Below are positions 52,481-62,072 of a stretch of DNA of 64,000 bases, piece after piece. Position numbers and translations under genes: made by a program. Every line of letters starts with the position of its first letter. The stretch's first letter is position 1. A model generated the notes under the pieces. That model searched no databases and was not told where the DNA came from. It worked only from the letters and a program-made list of their open reading frames with translations. The stretch is from Mariprofundus sp. (GTDB taxonomy: Bacteria > Pseudomonadota > Zetaproteobacteria > Mariprofundales > Mariprofundaceae), in the NCBI GenBank assembly GCA_021772775.1, contig JAJFLH010000040.1:35408-99407 (forward strand), given 5' to 3'.

Positions 52481-54535
52481 TTGAACCCTATTGACTCTAC
52501 AAACACCCAACCGATCACACTGCATGATCATGTCTATCGCGGCGAAAATCGTTTGCGCGTGGCACTCGTTGGTCAGCCCAATAGTGGCAAAAGCACGATC
52601 TTCCATGCAGTGGCCAGTACCAGTTATCGCACCGGAAAACTGACTGGTACGCATAAACCGTATGCCGAATGTCCAGTTCAGATCGGTGTGGATGAAGTGC
52701 ATCTGGTTGATTTGCCCGATCTTTACTCCTTGCGTGGTTTACAGGGGGATGACCTTGAGGCCTTGAAATATCTGCTTTGGGGCGAAGACCGTCCTTTAAT
52801 CTCACGCCATGAGCGATGTGAGCCACCAGCCCCCTTTTCACGCCCCGATGTTCTTGTTTACGTCATTGATGCCAGTGCGCTGCAACAAAGCCTTGAGCTT
52901 GGCCTTGAACTTTCTGAGTTGGGCTTGCCGGTTGTTGTGGCATTGAACATGATGGATGAGGCACACCGCAAAGGTGTTGAAATCGATATCAAACTGCTTT
53001 CGGAGAAACTTGGAGCGCCGGTGATTCCAACTGTTGCCCTAAAAGGACACGGTCTGTCTGATCTGTTTGCCCAGGTTTTAAAAAGCGGCAGAAAACCAAT
53101 TTGTCCATTGCCTCAACTGGCCAGTCCGCATATTCAGCAATGGGGGATGAAACTTCAGAAGTTGCTCGATAACCCCGACATTCATGATGCTTTCGCCATG
53201 CCCAGCACGATGCTGACTATGAATTTGTTGGAAGAGGATGCCTACTTCCTGGCTGAACTGGAGAGTCACTTTCCTGACGTTTTACCTGCCGTCCTGGCTT
53301 TACATGAGCAGGCTAATAAGGCTCTGCCACGTCCATTGATCGAAGAGGTGAAGGCTGATCGCCATCATCGCGCAATCAGCATGTTTGAAGCGGTCGCCCA
53401 CCTTGTGCACAAACCGAAGATCAGCTGGGAGGATCGACTCGATATGCTCTTCCTGCATCCGCGCTGGGGGCTGGTTGGTTCAATTGCGGTGTTTGCGGCA
53501 GTGCTATTCATGGTCTTTGAAGTTAGTACAGCACTCGATGCGATGTCAGCAGCACGCTTGGCTGATATGGTTTCGGGCTGGCAGCCAGATCATGTGAGCG
53601 GCGTTGTCGGTCGCGCGGTAGTAGATGGTCTGATTGGGTTGATCGGTATTGTTGTGCCCTATATGTTGCCACTGGTGCTTATGCTGGTGGGGCTGGAAGA
53701 GAGTGGCATCATGCACCGCATCGCATTTGTGGTGGATCGCTTTTTTCATGCTATTGGTCTGCATGGTAAAGTCGCAGTGCCATTCCTGCTCGGGCTCGGC
53801 TGTAATGTGCCTGCTATTGCAGCCACAAAAACGTTGTCGAGTGGACGGGATCGTGTTGTTTCATCGCTGCTAATTACCTTTGTACCCTGCTCGGCTCGAT
53901 CGGCAATTGTGTTGGCGCTTGGTGCTAAATATCTCGGTGCTGTTGGTGTATTGTTGTTATTTATGTTGAGCCTGTTGGTCATTGCAGTGCTGGGTCGACT
54001 ACTTTCGCATCGTTATCCAGAAATAAGTCCCGGTCTGATTCAGGAGATTCCACCATATGCCTGGCCTCGAATGAGGGCGTTGATGCGCTCCACATGGATG
54101 CGTACCCGTGATATTCTCACTATTGTTACACCTCTCTTGGTGGGCGGCAGTGTGCTTCTTGCGCTACTGCAATATTATGGAGCTGATCAAGTCATCAATG
54201 CAGCTTTAGCTCCGATTACCGTCTGGGCATTGGGGTTACCTGTTGTGTTAGGTGTGCCGATCCTATTTGGTGTGTTGCGCAAAGAGTTGTCTCTGGTCAT
54301 GATCTATCAGGCTCTCGGTACATTCGAAGTCGGTCAGGTGCTGGATACAGTTCAGATCAGCACTTTTCTCGTTTTCCTGCTGTTTTATATTCCCTGCATT
54401 TCAACCTTCGCAGTGATGTTGCGTGTTATTGGCCGCAAAGAGGCACTGTTCTCCATTGCGCTTTCCATTGGTGTGGCCTTGATTGTCGCGCTTGCCGTAC
54501 GTTTTACGATGAGTGGTTTTGAAAGTTTATTCTAA
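52481..54535 (+). CDS. feoB: FeoB-type ferrous iron transporter
   Basis: The 684-residue protein has an N-terminal G domain with G1 GQPNSGKST (31-39), NMMD as G4 (156-159) and a DLPD sequence (77-80) where FeoB proteins usually have DLPG. The membrane part has GLGCNVPAIAATK and PCSARSAIV, which form the iron-gate region of FeoB. It moves Fe2+ across the inner membrane. The start is a TTG at 52481, the first plausible codon in frame. No FeoA or FeoC gene is adjacent. Confidence 0.88.
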   Translation: MNPIDSTNTQPITLHDHVYRGENRLRVALVGQPNSGKSTIFHAVASTSYRTGKLTGTHKPYAECPVQIGVDEVHLVDLPDLYSLRGLQGDDLEALKYLLWGEDRPLISRHERCEPPAPFSRPDVLVYVIDASALQQSLELGLELSELGLPVVVALNMMDEAHRKGVEIDIKLLSEKLGAPVIPTVALKGHGLSDLFAQVLKSGRKPICPLPQLASPHIQQWGMKLQKLLDNPDIHDAFAMPSTMLTMNLLEEDAYFLAELESHFPDVLPAVLALHEQANKALPRPLIEEVKADRHHRAISMFEAVAHLVHKPKISWEDRLDMLFLHPRWGLVGSIAVFAAVLFMVFEVSTALDAMSAARLADMVSGWQPDHVSGVVGRAVVDGLIGLIGIVVPYMLPLVLMLVGLEESGIMHRIAFVVDRFFHAIGLHGKVAVPFLLGLGCNVPAIAATKTLSSGRDRVVSSLLITFVPCSARSAIVLALGAKYLGAVGVLLLFMLSLLVIAVLGRLLSHRYPEISPGLIQEIPPYAWPRMRALMRSTWMRTRDILTIVTPLLVGGSVLLALLQYYGADQVINAALAPITVWALGLPVVLGVPILFGVLRKELSLVMIYQALGTFEVGQVLDTVQISTFLVFLLFYIPCISTFAVMLRVIGRKEALFSIALSIGVALIVALAVRFTMSGFESLF

Positions 54536-54560
54536 TCGGTTTTTGTAAACAGGCTACTGT

Positions 54561-55301
54561 TCATTGTTTCTTTCGATGCTGCTCAACTGTTTTCATTGAT
54601 AGATCGTAGTGGTAGTTGATCTGTTCGCTATCGTATTGCATCTCTTTGGCAATTGGACAACTTAGGCGGGAGAGACATTGGGATTTGCATCGGGACTCTG
54701 CTCTCAATCGATAGTCGATACATATTTGCAGGCTTAAATCCCCCTGATTGAGGGCATGGGCAGGGCAAGATGAAATGCATGGTCTATCCTCACAGCTAAG
54801 ACATGGCGATGGTGTGTCTGTGTTTGCTGTTGTCTTGAGTTTTGTATTGGCCAGCACAACCACTCGATAGGCAAACCATGATCCATACGCTGCATTGATG
54901 CCGATACGAAAGGGTGACGCATGATGCCAGCCTGCCAGCTCACCCAATGTCTGTAGTGGGACGATGGAGTCTGAACCGGGGTACAGCAGACGATAATCAA
55001 AGTTGGGCAGTTGTTGAGAGAAGTAGTTTTGAACGGCATGCAGTGAGAAGCTATCAATGGGGTCAGCAACATCTCTGAATGGCGACTGCTGTAATGCGTG
55101 CCACATCTGTTTTCCAGCATGGCCAAACACCAATAGCTGATTGTATGCAGCTAAATTTTCTACCTTCAATTGCATGTCTTGAACTATTTCTAATGGTAGC
55201 GTGTCTAAATCAAATATGGCCAGCATGTTTAAACCCGAGTCTGACAACGGAGGTGTAGTTACTTCATTCAATGTCAGTTTCCCCCTTATTGAACTCATCA
55301 T
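54561..55301 (-). CDS. QueG-like 4Fe-4S protein
   Basis: The 246-residue protein has a C-terminal ferredoxin-like cluster site PCLSCEDRPCISSCPA (C-x2-C-x4-C-x3-C) and further cysteines CKSQCLSRLSC. The N-terminal part has weak similarity to the epoxyqueuosine-reductase-like (QueG) family without its full cobalamin domain. Redox partner and substrate are unknown. It is convergent with feoB, 25 bp away. Confidence 0.65.
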   Translation of the reverse strand: MMSSIRGKLTLNEVTTPPLSDSGLNMLAIFDLDTLPLEIVQDMQLKVENLAAYNQLLVFGHAGKQMWHALQQSPFRDVADPIDSFSLHAVQNYFSQQLPNFDYRLLYPGSDSIVPLQTLGELAGWHHASPFRIGINAAYGSWFAYRVVVLANTKLKTTANTDTPSPCLSCEDRPCISSCPAHALNQGDLSLQICIDYRLRAESRCKSQCLSRLSCPIAKEMQYDSEQINYHYDLSMKTVEQHRKKQ

Positions 55302-55521
55302 TTGTCGAAATCCATTTGAGGATGAAGTTTATAATATTTTACTCATATGGAATATCTTCAATCTGTTTTATAGTAAGATCAGGCTTCTTTAAGATGTTTA
55401 AAATAGGCTTTTTTATACCCCGCCTAGGCGCAAGCTTATGCCCGGAGGGTGAAACTGTTACACTGCCGCGAAATTAATCGTTTGTTAGAGTAACGGCATA
55501 TTATAATGAGGAAAAAAGGAT

Positions 55522-56109
55522 ATGAGCATGAATGAACAGGAAATGTTAGCAATGTATGAAGATGCTGGAGCGCTGCTGAACGGGCACTTTATTCTTTCCA
55601 GTGGCAGGCATTCTGCACGTTATTTACAATCAGCTCTGGTGTTGATGGATATTAATAATGCAACAGCTTTGGCTACTGAGTTGATTAGCAAGGTCAATGC
55701 TGATGAGATTGATATGGTCGTTTCACCCGCTATTGGTGGTTTAGTCATTGGTCAGGAAGTGGCTCGTTTGATGAATAAACCGTACATTTTCACCGAACGC
55801 AAAGAGGGTGAGATGCAACTACGCCGTGGTTTTACGATTCCTGATGGTACCAAGCTATTGGTTGTTGAAGATGTGATTACCACCGGTGGATCTGTGTGTG
55901 AATGTATGGCAGTAGTGCGTGAGCATGGTGGAGAGCCTGTGAAAGTCTTAGCTGTTGTGGATCGTGCGCCGGGTGCTGATGGTCGTTTTGATGTGCCTTA
56001 TGCCACAGCGATTGAACTGGATGTGGAAACATATGCAGCCGATGATTGCCCGCTCTGTAAAGAGGGTGTGCTTGAGGCGATTAAGCCGGGTAGTCGGACA
56101 GTTAAATAG
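55522..56109 (+). CDS. pyrE: Orotate phosphoribosyltransferase
   Basis: The 195-residue protein has the PRPP-binding loop LLVVEDVITTGGSVCE (about 113-128), FILSSGRHS near the N-terminus and the family segment VVSPAIGGLVIGQEVAR. It joins orotate to PRPP in UMP synthesis. AAAAAAGGATATGAGC places an AAAGG ribosome binding site before the ATG. The adjacent upstream region 55302-55521 contains the palindrome CGCCTAGGCG but no gene. Confidence 0.95.
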   Translation: MSMNEQEMLAMYEDAGALLNGHFILSSGRHSARYLQSALVLMDINNATALATELISKVNADEIDMVVSPAIGGLVIGQEVARLMNKPYIFTERKEGEMQLRRGFTIPDGTKLLVVEDVITTGGSVCECMAVVREHGGEPVKVLAVVDRAPGADGRFDVPYATAIELDVETYAADDCPLCKEGVLEAIKPGSRTVK

Positions 56110-56224
56110 CTATTCGAAGCAAAAGATGAATAGTGAGTGTTTAGTTTAGTAGGTGTTTTGTGATAGAGGCCACAGTTATATCAAGTTTTTTGATGATATT
56201 TGTGTGTTTTGATAAGGAGTTTTG

Positions 56225-57883
56225 ATGTCTGATCCAGTATTGCGTTGTTTCCCATTTGGGGGCGTCGGTGAATTTGGTAAAAATATGATGGTTTATGCCA
56301 TTGATGATGACGCTGTGATAGTGGATTGCGGTATGGGTTTCCCAGAAGCAGGGCAGCACGGCATTGATGTTGTGGTACCGGATATTTCAGCACTGGATGA
56401 GTTGGGGTTAAATATTCATGCGATACTGTTAACCCATGGACATGAAGATCACATTGGTGGTTTGCCTCATTTGCTGCCTAAATTGAAACTGCCTGTATAT
56501 GGCACAGAAGTAACACTGGCTCTGGTAAAAGGAAAGATGGCCGAGCGCGGTTATAAAGCTGATCTAAGGGCACTGCCGGATAATGGTTCGTGTGTGAATG
56601 TAGGGCCGTTCAAGGTAGAAGGTGTGCCAGTTACGCATTCAATTATGGATGCGGTTTCAGTTGCTATTCATACTGTCCTGGGTGTGATCATCCATACGGG
56701 TGATTTCAAATTTGACCCGTCACCAATCGATGGACGTCATTCTGATATTCATCGTTTTTCTCAATTGGGTGATCAGGGTGTCATCCTGCTGGCTTCGGAT
56801 TCAACCAATGCAACACGTGCAGGCAGCGGGCCATCCGAATCTGTGGTAGGGCCTGCAATGAGGCAGGCTGTGAGTCAGTGTAAAGGCAAGGTGGTGGTGA
56901 CTACATTTGCTTCCAATATGTTACGTATCCAGCAGGTGATTGATGCAGCTGTTGCCTGTGGACGAAAAGTAGCCGTGGCTGGACGCAGTCTTGAACGTAA
57001 TATGGAGATTACCCGTACCCTGGATCGCTTGAATGTGCCTGCTGGTGTGATGGTAGATATTAAAAAATGTGATCATATAGCTGATGCGGAACTGTTGATT
57101 ATTGCGACTGGTTCGCAGGGTGAATCGCGTGCTGCACTGGCCCGTCTGGCACATGACCGTTTTAGAGGCATGAGCCTTGGTGTAGGCGATGTGGTGATCT
57201 TCTCCTCCAGTAATATTCCGGGTAATGAGCGCGTGATTGCAGGCCTCTATAATCATATTTATCGCCGTGGTGCACGCATCATGCATGCCGGGCAAGCGCC
57301 ACTGCACGTCTCCGGTCATGCTCAGGTGCATGAGTTGAAAATGATGATGCAATTGACTCGACCGAAGTATTTTTATCCTGTGCATGGTGAATACAGGAAT
57401 TTGATTGAACATCGGGATTTGGCGCTGTCGGTGGGTATAACAATGGATCATACGATCATGGCTGAAAACGGCCACTCTGTTGAAGTGGATAGCACATCAG
57501 TGAAGATGGGGCCTGAATTTCATGCCGGAGCAGTTTTTGTAGACGGTGAAATTCGTGATGAAGTCGATGGCATTGTACTGCGTGATCGTAGGGTGCTGGC
57601 TGATGATGGTATGATTTCAGCCACGGTGTTGATTTCTCAGCATGAAGGTACATTGCTGGGTGAACCTGAACTGGTGGCTCGTGGTGTATTGCATCAAGAT
57701 GTCAGTGAAGATGTGTTGGCCAATGCGGCGGCTGCACTGCAGCAGTTTTTGGGGCAGATGGATCAGGAGCTGCTGGCCGATATTGATCTTACCAAAGAAG
57801 AGGTGCGTGTGTTTGTTCGACGTTGGTGTAAGAAACATATCGGGCGTAGACCGATGGTGTTGCCTGTAGTGCTATCAATTTAA
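56225..57883 (+). CDS. rnj: Ribonuclease J
   Basis: The protein of about 552 residues has the metallo-beta-lactamase HGHEDHIGG motif (about residues 73-81), THSIMD, HTGDFKFD and a beta-CASP domain (SSSNIPGNE and YPVHGEYRNLIEHRDLA). It is a 5'-to-3' exo- and endoribonuclease in mRNA decay. Its presence next to pyrE and ftsK is typical of lineages that use RNase J. The ATG at 56225 is preferred to the TTG at 56222. Confidence 0.93.
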   Translation: MSDPVLRCFPFGGVGEFGKNMMVYAIDDDAVIVDCGMGFPEAGQHGIDVVVPDISALDELGLNIHAILLTHGHEDHIGGLPHLLPKLKLPVYGTEVTLALVKGKMAERGYKADLRALPDNGSCVNVGPFKVEGVPVTHSIMDAVSVAIHTVLGVIIHTGDFKFDPSPIDGRHSDIHRFSQLGDQGVILLASDSTNATRAGSGPSESVVGPAMRQAVSQCKGKVVVTTFASNMLRIQQVIDAAVACGRKVAVAGRSLERNMEITRTLDRLNVPAGVMVDIKKCDHIADAELLIIATGSQGESRAALARLAHDRFRGMSLGVGDVVIFSSSNIPGNERVIAGLYNHIYRRGARIMHAGQAPLHVSGHAQVHELKMMMQLTRPKYFYPVHGEYRNLIEHRDLALSVGITMDHTIMAENGHSVEVDSTSVKMGPEFHAGAVFVDGEIRDEVDGIVLRDRRVLADDGMISATVLISQHEGTLLGEPELVARGVLHQDVSEDVLANAAAALQQFLGQMDQELLADIDLTKEEVRVFVRRWCKKHIGRRPMVLPVVLSI

Positions 57884-57894
57884 GGATTTAAAAG

Positions 57895-60099
57895 ATGAAT
57901 ACTCGAATGATTGCGCGTGAATCGTTGGCGCTATTGATTGGTGGGGTGGCGCTTGTGCTGATTCTGGCGCTGTTCAGTTTTTCAGCCAGTGATCCATCAT
58001 TTAATAAAGAGACGTCTGATGCTGCGATGAATTTGATCGGTATTGCGGGTGCTTATGTGTCTGACTTTATCTACCAGATCTTTGGCTATGCGGCTTGGCT
58101 GTGGGTTGTGCTGATGGGCGCAGTTGCCGTGCGCATCGCATGGGATAAAACACCTTATTTAGGTAGTTGGGCATCGCTGTTTTGGTTGCCTTTGATATTG
58201 GCTTTTGCAGCGATGTTGCATGCCCATATTCCATCTGGTTCAGCTGCAGATGTTTTGTTGTTGCCTGCAGGTTCAGGTGGAGCACTTGGCTTGATGTTGG
58301 ATGAGTCTCTGTTTGCACCTCTTGGTGCTATTGGCAGGGATGTACTGCTGGTGACGTTGATACTTAGCAGTCTGGTGTCGGCATCACGCTGGTCTCTGTT
58401 TATGCTCATGAAAAAAATATACGGTTTGATCGTGATAGGCATTGAATCTTTGCGTCGTATGATCAATAAACATGTGTCGAAGGCTTCAGATCGTAAGGAT
58501 CGTATTGAAGCGCGTGAAACACGCAAACAGACGCGCAAAAAAATGCCGGTTCATATTGCAGAGTCTGAACCTGAAGTTGCTGAGCAGGCTAAAGTGACTG
58601 TGTCACGTCGGGCCAAGCAGGAGCAGCAGGTGGAGTTGTCGTTTGAAGAGCCATCTGCAACGGGCTATAAATTACCATCTCTGAATATATTCGAGCGAGT
58701 TAACGATACCCAAAAAGAACATAACCCCGATGCTTTGCAAGCGATTGCACGTATGTTGGAGAAGAAGTTATTGGACTATCGGGTCGAAGGTAAAGTGTTG
58801 TCGGTTCAACCAGGGCCCGTAGTGACTCAGTATGAGCTGGAGCCGTCACCGGGTACCAAAGTGAATCGAATCGTAACCTTGCAGGATGATTTGGCTCGTT
58901 CAATGGCGGCAATCAGTGTGCGTGTAGCAGGCAATATTCCGGGTAAAAATGTGATCGGTATCGAAATACCTAACGAATCACGTGAGATGGTATTGTTGCA
59001 TCAGATCTTCTCAAGTTCCGAGTTTGCCAATAAAAAGATCAGTTTACCTTTAGCGCTTGGCGTTGATATTTCAGGCCACCCGGTGGTGGCTGATTTGGCT
59101 AAAATGCCACATTTGCTGGTGGCTGGTACAACCGGTTCAGGTAAATCGGTGGCAGTCAATGCCATGATCTGTTCGATTCTGATGAACAAAACACCGAAGG
59201 AATTGCGTTTGATTCTTGTCGACCCAAAAATGCTGGAACTCTCCGTCTATGATGATATTCCGCATCTGCTTTCTCCGGTAGTTACCAATCCGAATAAAGC
59301 AGCCAAAGCATTAGCATGGGCTGTGTATGAGATGGAACGGCGCTATCATCTGATGAGTGAAGCTAAGGTGCGTAATCTTGAGGGTTATAATAAAGCGATT
59401 GAGGCTGTTGAAGGCGAAGAAAAATTGCCGCAGATTGTGATTGTGATCGATGAGTTGGCTGATCTGATGATGGTTGCGGGTAAAGAGGTAGAACAGTCGA
59501 TCTGTCGTATTGCCCAGAAGGCGAGGGCGGCTGGGCTGCACCTGATTCTGGCCACGCAGCGTCCCAGTGTGGATGTGATTACAGGCCTCATCAAAGCGAA
59601 CCTACCAAGTCGTATGTCTTTCCGAGTTTCATCAAAAATTGATTCGCGCACTATTCTGGATCAGATGGGGGCAGAGCAGTTGCTGGGTCATGGGGATAGT
59701 CTGTTTTTAAGCGGTGGGCGAGATTTGAAACGTGTGCATTGTGCTTTTGTCTCTGATGCTGAAGTGATTGAGCTGGTTGAGCATTTGAAAACGCAGGGTG
59801 AACCCGATTATCGTGAGGAGATCTTTGAAGCACCAAGTGTGACTGATTCCGATGGTGGAATGAATGGTGGCTCGGGTGAAGATCAGGATGAAAAATATGA
59901 TGATGCTGCTGCTTTGGTCATTGAGAAAGGGCAGTGTTCAGTTTCCATGGTGCAGCGCTATCTGCGTATTGGTTATAATCGTGCCAGCCGTTTGGTTGAG
60001 CAGATGGAGCGTGAAGGGCTGGTCACTGCACCTGGTTCAGGTGGGATGCGTAAGGTGATGGCGCGCTCCTCTTCAGATGGTGGCGGAGTGATTGAATGA
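57895..60099 (+). CDS. ftsK: DNA translocase FtsK
   Basis: The 734-residue protein has an N-terminal membrane domain of four helices (about 1-185), a short basic/acidic linker, the motor domain with Walker A VAGTTGSGKSVAVNAM (about 407-422) and Walker B IVIVIDELADLMM, and a C-terminal gamma winged helix (SVSMVQRYLRIGYNRASRLVEQME). It pumps DNA toward dif for chromosome dimer resolution at the septum. It overlaps lolA by four bases. Confidence 0.96.
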   Translation: MNTRMIARESLALLIGGVALVLILALFSFSASDPSFNKETSDAAMNLIGIAGAYVSDFIYQIFGYAAWLWVVLMGAVAVRIAWDKTPYLGSWASLFWLPLILAFAAMLHAHIPSGSAADVLLLPAGSGGALGLMLDESLFAPLGAIGRDVLLVTLILSSLVSASRWSLFMLMKKIYGLIVIGIESLRRMINKHVSKASDRKDRIEARETRKQTRKKMPVHIAESEPEVAEQAKVTVSRRAKQEQQVELSFEEPSATGYKLPSLNIFERVNDTQKEHNPDALQAIARMLEKKLLDYRVEGKVLSVQPGPVVTQYELEPSPGTKVNRIVTLQDDLARSMAAISVRVAGNIPGKNVIGIEIPNESREMVLLHQIFSSSEFANKKISLPLALGVDISGHPVVADLAKMPHLLVAGTTGSGKSVAVNAMICSILMNKTPKELRLILVDPKMLELSVYDDIPHLLSPVVTNPNKAAKALAWAVYEMERRYHLMSEAKVRNLEGYNKAIEAVEGEEKLPQIVIVIDELADLMMVAGKEVEQSICRIAQKARAAGLHLILATQRPSVDVITGLIKANLPSRMSFRVSSKIDSRTILDQMGAEQLLGHGDSLFLSGGRDLKRVHCAFVSDAEVIELVEHLKTQGEPDYREEIFEAPSVTDSDGGMNGGSGEDQDEKYDDAAALVIEKGQCSVSMVQRYLRIGYNRASRLVEQMEREGLVTAPGSGGMRKVMARSSSDGGGVIE

Positions 60100-60767
60100 T
60101 CAGATATATTGTGATGTTGTGTGCGTTATCGTGCTGTTTTTCTACTCCTCTATTGGCTGCCAAGGTGACTCAGCAATTGGACTTGGATGCCCCTGAGAAG
60201 GGGCTCAAACAGACCAAAAGCGATTTTTTTAATCGCAGTATTAAACGTTTATCTAGCTTGCCCGGTTTTGATTGTCATTTTGATCAGTTGATCGCTTTTA
60301 CGGATGGTGGTGGAAAACATTATTCGGGTGATGTCGCAGTGTTAAAACCGAAACGTTTTCGCTGGCAGTATCAAAAACCCTATGAGCAGCTCTATCTTGG
60401 TGATGGAGATACGATTTGGCACTACGAGCCTGATTTAATGCAGGCTGAACGGTTAAGTAATATTGAAGCGGTGGATTCATCTGTGATGGGGCTACTTGAT
60501 GGCAGTATCTCGGCGACAGAAGTTGAGATGTTTAAGCGTGAATATGATAGTGAAATGGATATTCAGCGTTATCAGGTACGTCTAAAAGGTTCACCTGAAG
60601 TATGGTTGGGCTTCTCCAAGGATGGGGATTTGGTCTATATCGAAAGGCAGGATATGTTGGGTAATAGCAACCAAATGCGTTTGTCTGAGTGTTCATATAT
60701 TGCTCCGCCGAAAAAACTATTTAGTTTTACGCCGCCTGAGGGTGTCGATGTATTAGATATGCGGTAA
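60096..60767 (+). CDS. lolA: Outer-membrane lipoprotein carrier protein LolA
   Basis: The 223-residue protein has a signal peptide (to about residue 21) and the LolA half-barrel with FDCHFDQLIAFTDGG, GDVAVLKPKRFRWQYQKPYEQ and the WLGFSKDGDLVYIERQD strand segment. It shuttles lipoproteins through the periplasm to LolB. It is translationally coupled to ftsK, an arrangement common in proteobacteria. Confidence 0.93.
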   Translation: MIRYIVMLCALSCCFSTPLLAAKVTQQLDLDAPEKGLKQTKSDFFNRSIKRLSSLPGFDCHFDQLIAFTDGGGKHYSGDVAVLKPKRFRWQYQKPYEQLYLGDGDTIWHYEPDLMQAERLSNIEAVDSSVMGLLDGSISATEVEMFKREYDSEMDIQRYQVRLKGSPEVWLGFSKDGDLVYIERQDMLGNSNQMRLSECSYIAPPKKLFSFTPPEGVDVLDMR

Positions 60768-60807
60768 AACTATTCAGTTCACCACCTGTTTTCCCGATGG
60801 CAGCGTT

Positions 60808-60845
60808 GAAAAATGCTCACCTACGGTAGTAGGCTCCGCTTTTTC
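60808..60845 (+). terminator. Terminator-like hairpin after lolA
   Basis: The stem CCTAC-GGTA-GTAGG is extended by GC pairs and by GAAAA/TTTTTC ends, ending in TTTTTC at 60840-60845. It lies about 40 bp past lolA and would end the RNase J-ftsK-lolA transcript. Confidence 0.65.
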
Positions 60846-60930
60846 GCCTTGCCCTCGAAAAAATAGACGGCAACCTGTATGAGTTTTATTGTTGGATGAA
60901 GATGAATGCGTGATAAATAAAGGATGTGGA

Positions 60931-62055
60931 ATGAATCGTTTGAGTAGAGTTTTATGTGGTGGAGTAGCACTTTTACTGGGCAGTTTAAACGCTCAGGCCG
61001 GCGGCTTTCAGCAGGCTAATCAATCGGCTGCTGCAACTGGTGTGGCCAACGCGTTTGCGGCCTCAGCCAGTGATGCATCGGCTTTGGCATATAATCCATC
61101 CGGCATAGCATGGTTGCCCGGTGTGAATGTAACGCTTGGTTTTGATGTGGAGTATCGCAATTCATCGGTAAAGTTGCCTGCTGGTATTGCACCGAATACA
61201 GGCACTGAACCAAATTCGGGTTATTTTTTCAGCAGTTGGTCACCTCTGGATAGTGATTGGTCTGGCGGTGTTGGATTTGCGCCCCTGTATTATATTAATA
61301 ATGACTGGAGCACAGGTTTTGGTGCAACCGCAGGTATCGCCAAGGTGACAGTGGATCATGCGATGGCTGATGTTGTCTATGCCATCAACAGTAGTTTGTC
61401 GGTAGGTGTTGGGTCGGATTGGTATATTACCCGTGCAACCTTAACTCAGGGTGGAAATACCTTTCGTGGTAATGATTTTGGCGGTGTGGGTGGTCATGCT
61501 TCGGTGATGTGGAGACCTGCGTATGCCTGGTCGATGGGAGCGTTGTTGCGTTCTGGAGCCAGGATAGATTTTTCAGGCAAGGCTAGTGATAGCATGTCAT
61601 TTAAGCTCCCTGATCAGTTCACTGTTGGTATTGCACACGATTTTGCCGATGTGTGGCGCTTGGAAACAGATATCAGCTGGACACGTTGGTCGGCTCTAAA
61701 AGATATGCATGTGAAAACGGCTGGTGTGGTGACACAATCCAATGCAATGAATCTGCGTGATACGTTTACCATCATGGCGGGACTAACATGGACATGGCGC
61801 CCAAATATTCAGCTGCGAGCAGGTTATGCCTATGATCAGGGTGCCAATAAAGCAGCTGGTTTTAGTCCTGTCATTGCCGATCAGGATGGTCATAAGGTCA
61901 GTGTAGGAGCCGGTGGTGACGTTTATAATATGCATGTCGATTTGGCCTATCAGTATAGCTTTTTTAGCAAGAAAACTGCCACAGGTGCTTATGCCGGAAC
62001 TTATCGTGATCGCAGACAAAGCGTACTGCTATCCGTTTCCAAAAGGTTTGAATAG
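60931..62055 (+). CDS. OmpP1/FadL-family outer-membrane protein
   Basis: The protein starts at the ATG at 60931 (an upstream extension to 60889 lacks a signal). It has a signal peptide ending AQA, then GGFQQANQSAAATGVANAF, the FadL-type N-terminal plug with A-N-A-F-A and the ALAYNPSGIAWLPG segment. Beta strands follow to a C-terminal VSKRFE. FadL proteins import hydrophobic compounds such as fatty acids or aromatics across the outer membrane. Confidence 0.92.
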   Translation: MNRLSRVLCGGVALLLGSLNAQAGGFQQANQSAAATGVANAFAASASDASALAYNPSGIAWLPGVNVTLGFDVEYRNSSVKLPAGIAPNTGTEPNSGYFFSSWSPLDSDWSGGVGFAPLYYINNDWSTGFGATAGIAKVTVDHAMADVVYAINSSLSVGVGSDWYITRATLTQGGNTFRGNDFGGVGGHASVMWRPAYAWSMGALLRSGARIDFSGKASDSMSFKLPDQFTVGIAHDFADVWRLETDISWTRWSALKDMHVKTAGVVTQSNAMNLRDTFTIMAGLTWTWRPNIQLRAGYAYDQGANKAAGFSPVIADQDGHKVSVGAGGDVYNMHVDLAYQYSFFSKKTATGAYAGTYRDRRQSVLLSVSKRFE

Positions 62056-62072
62056 GGCGATTGAACAGAACG

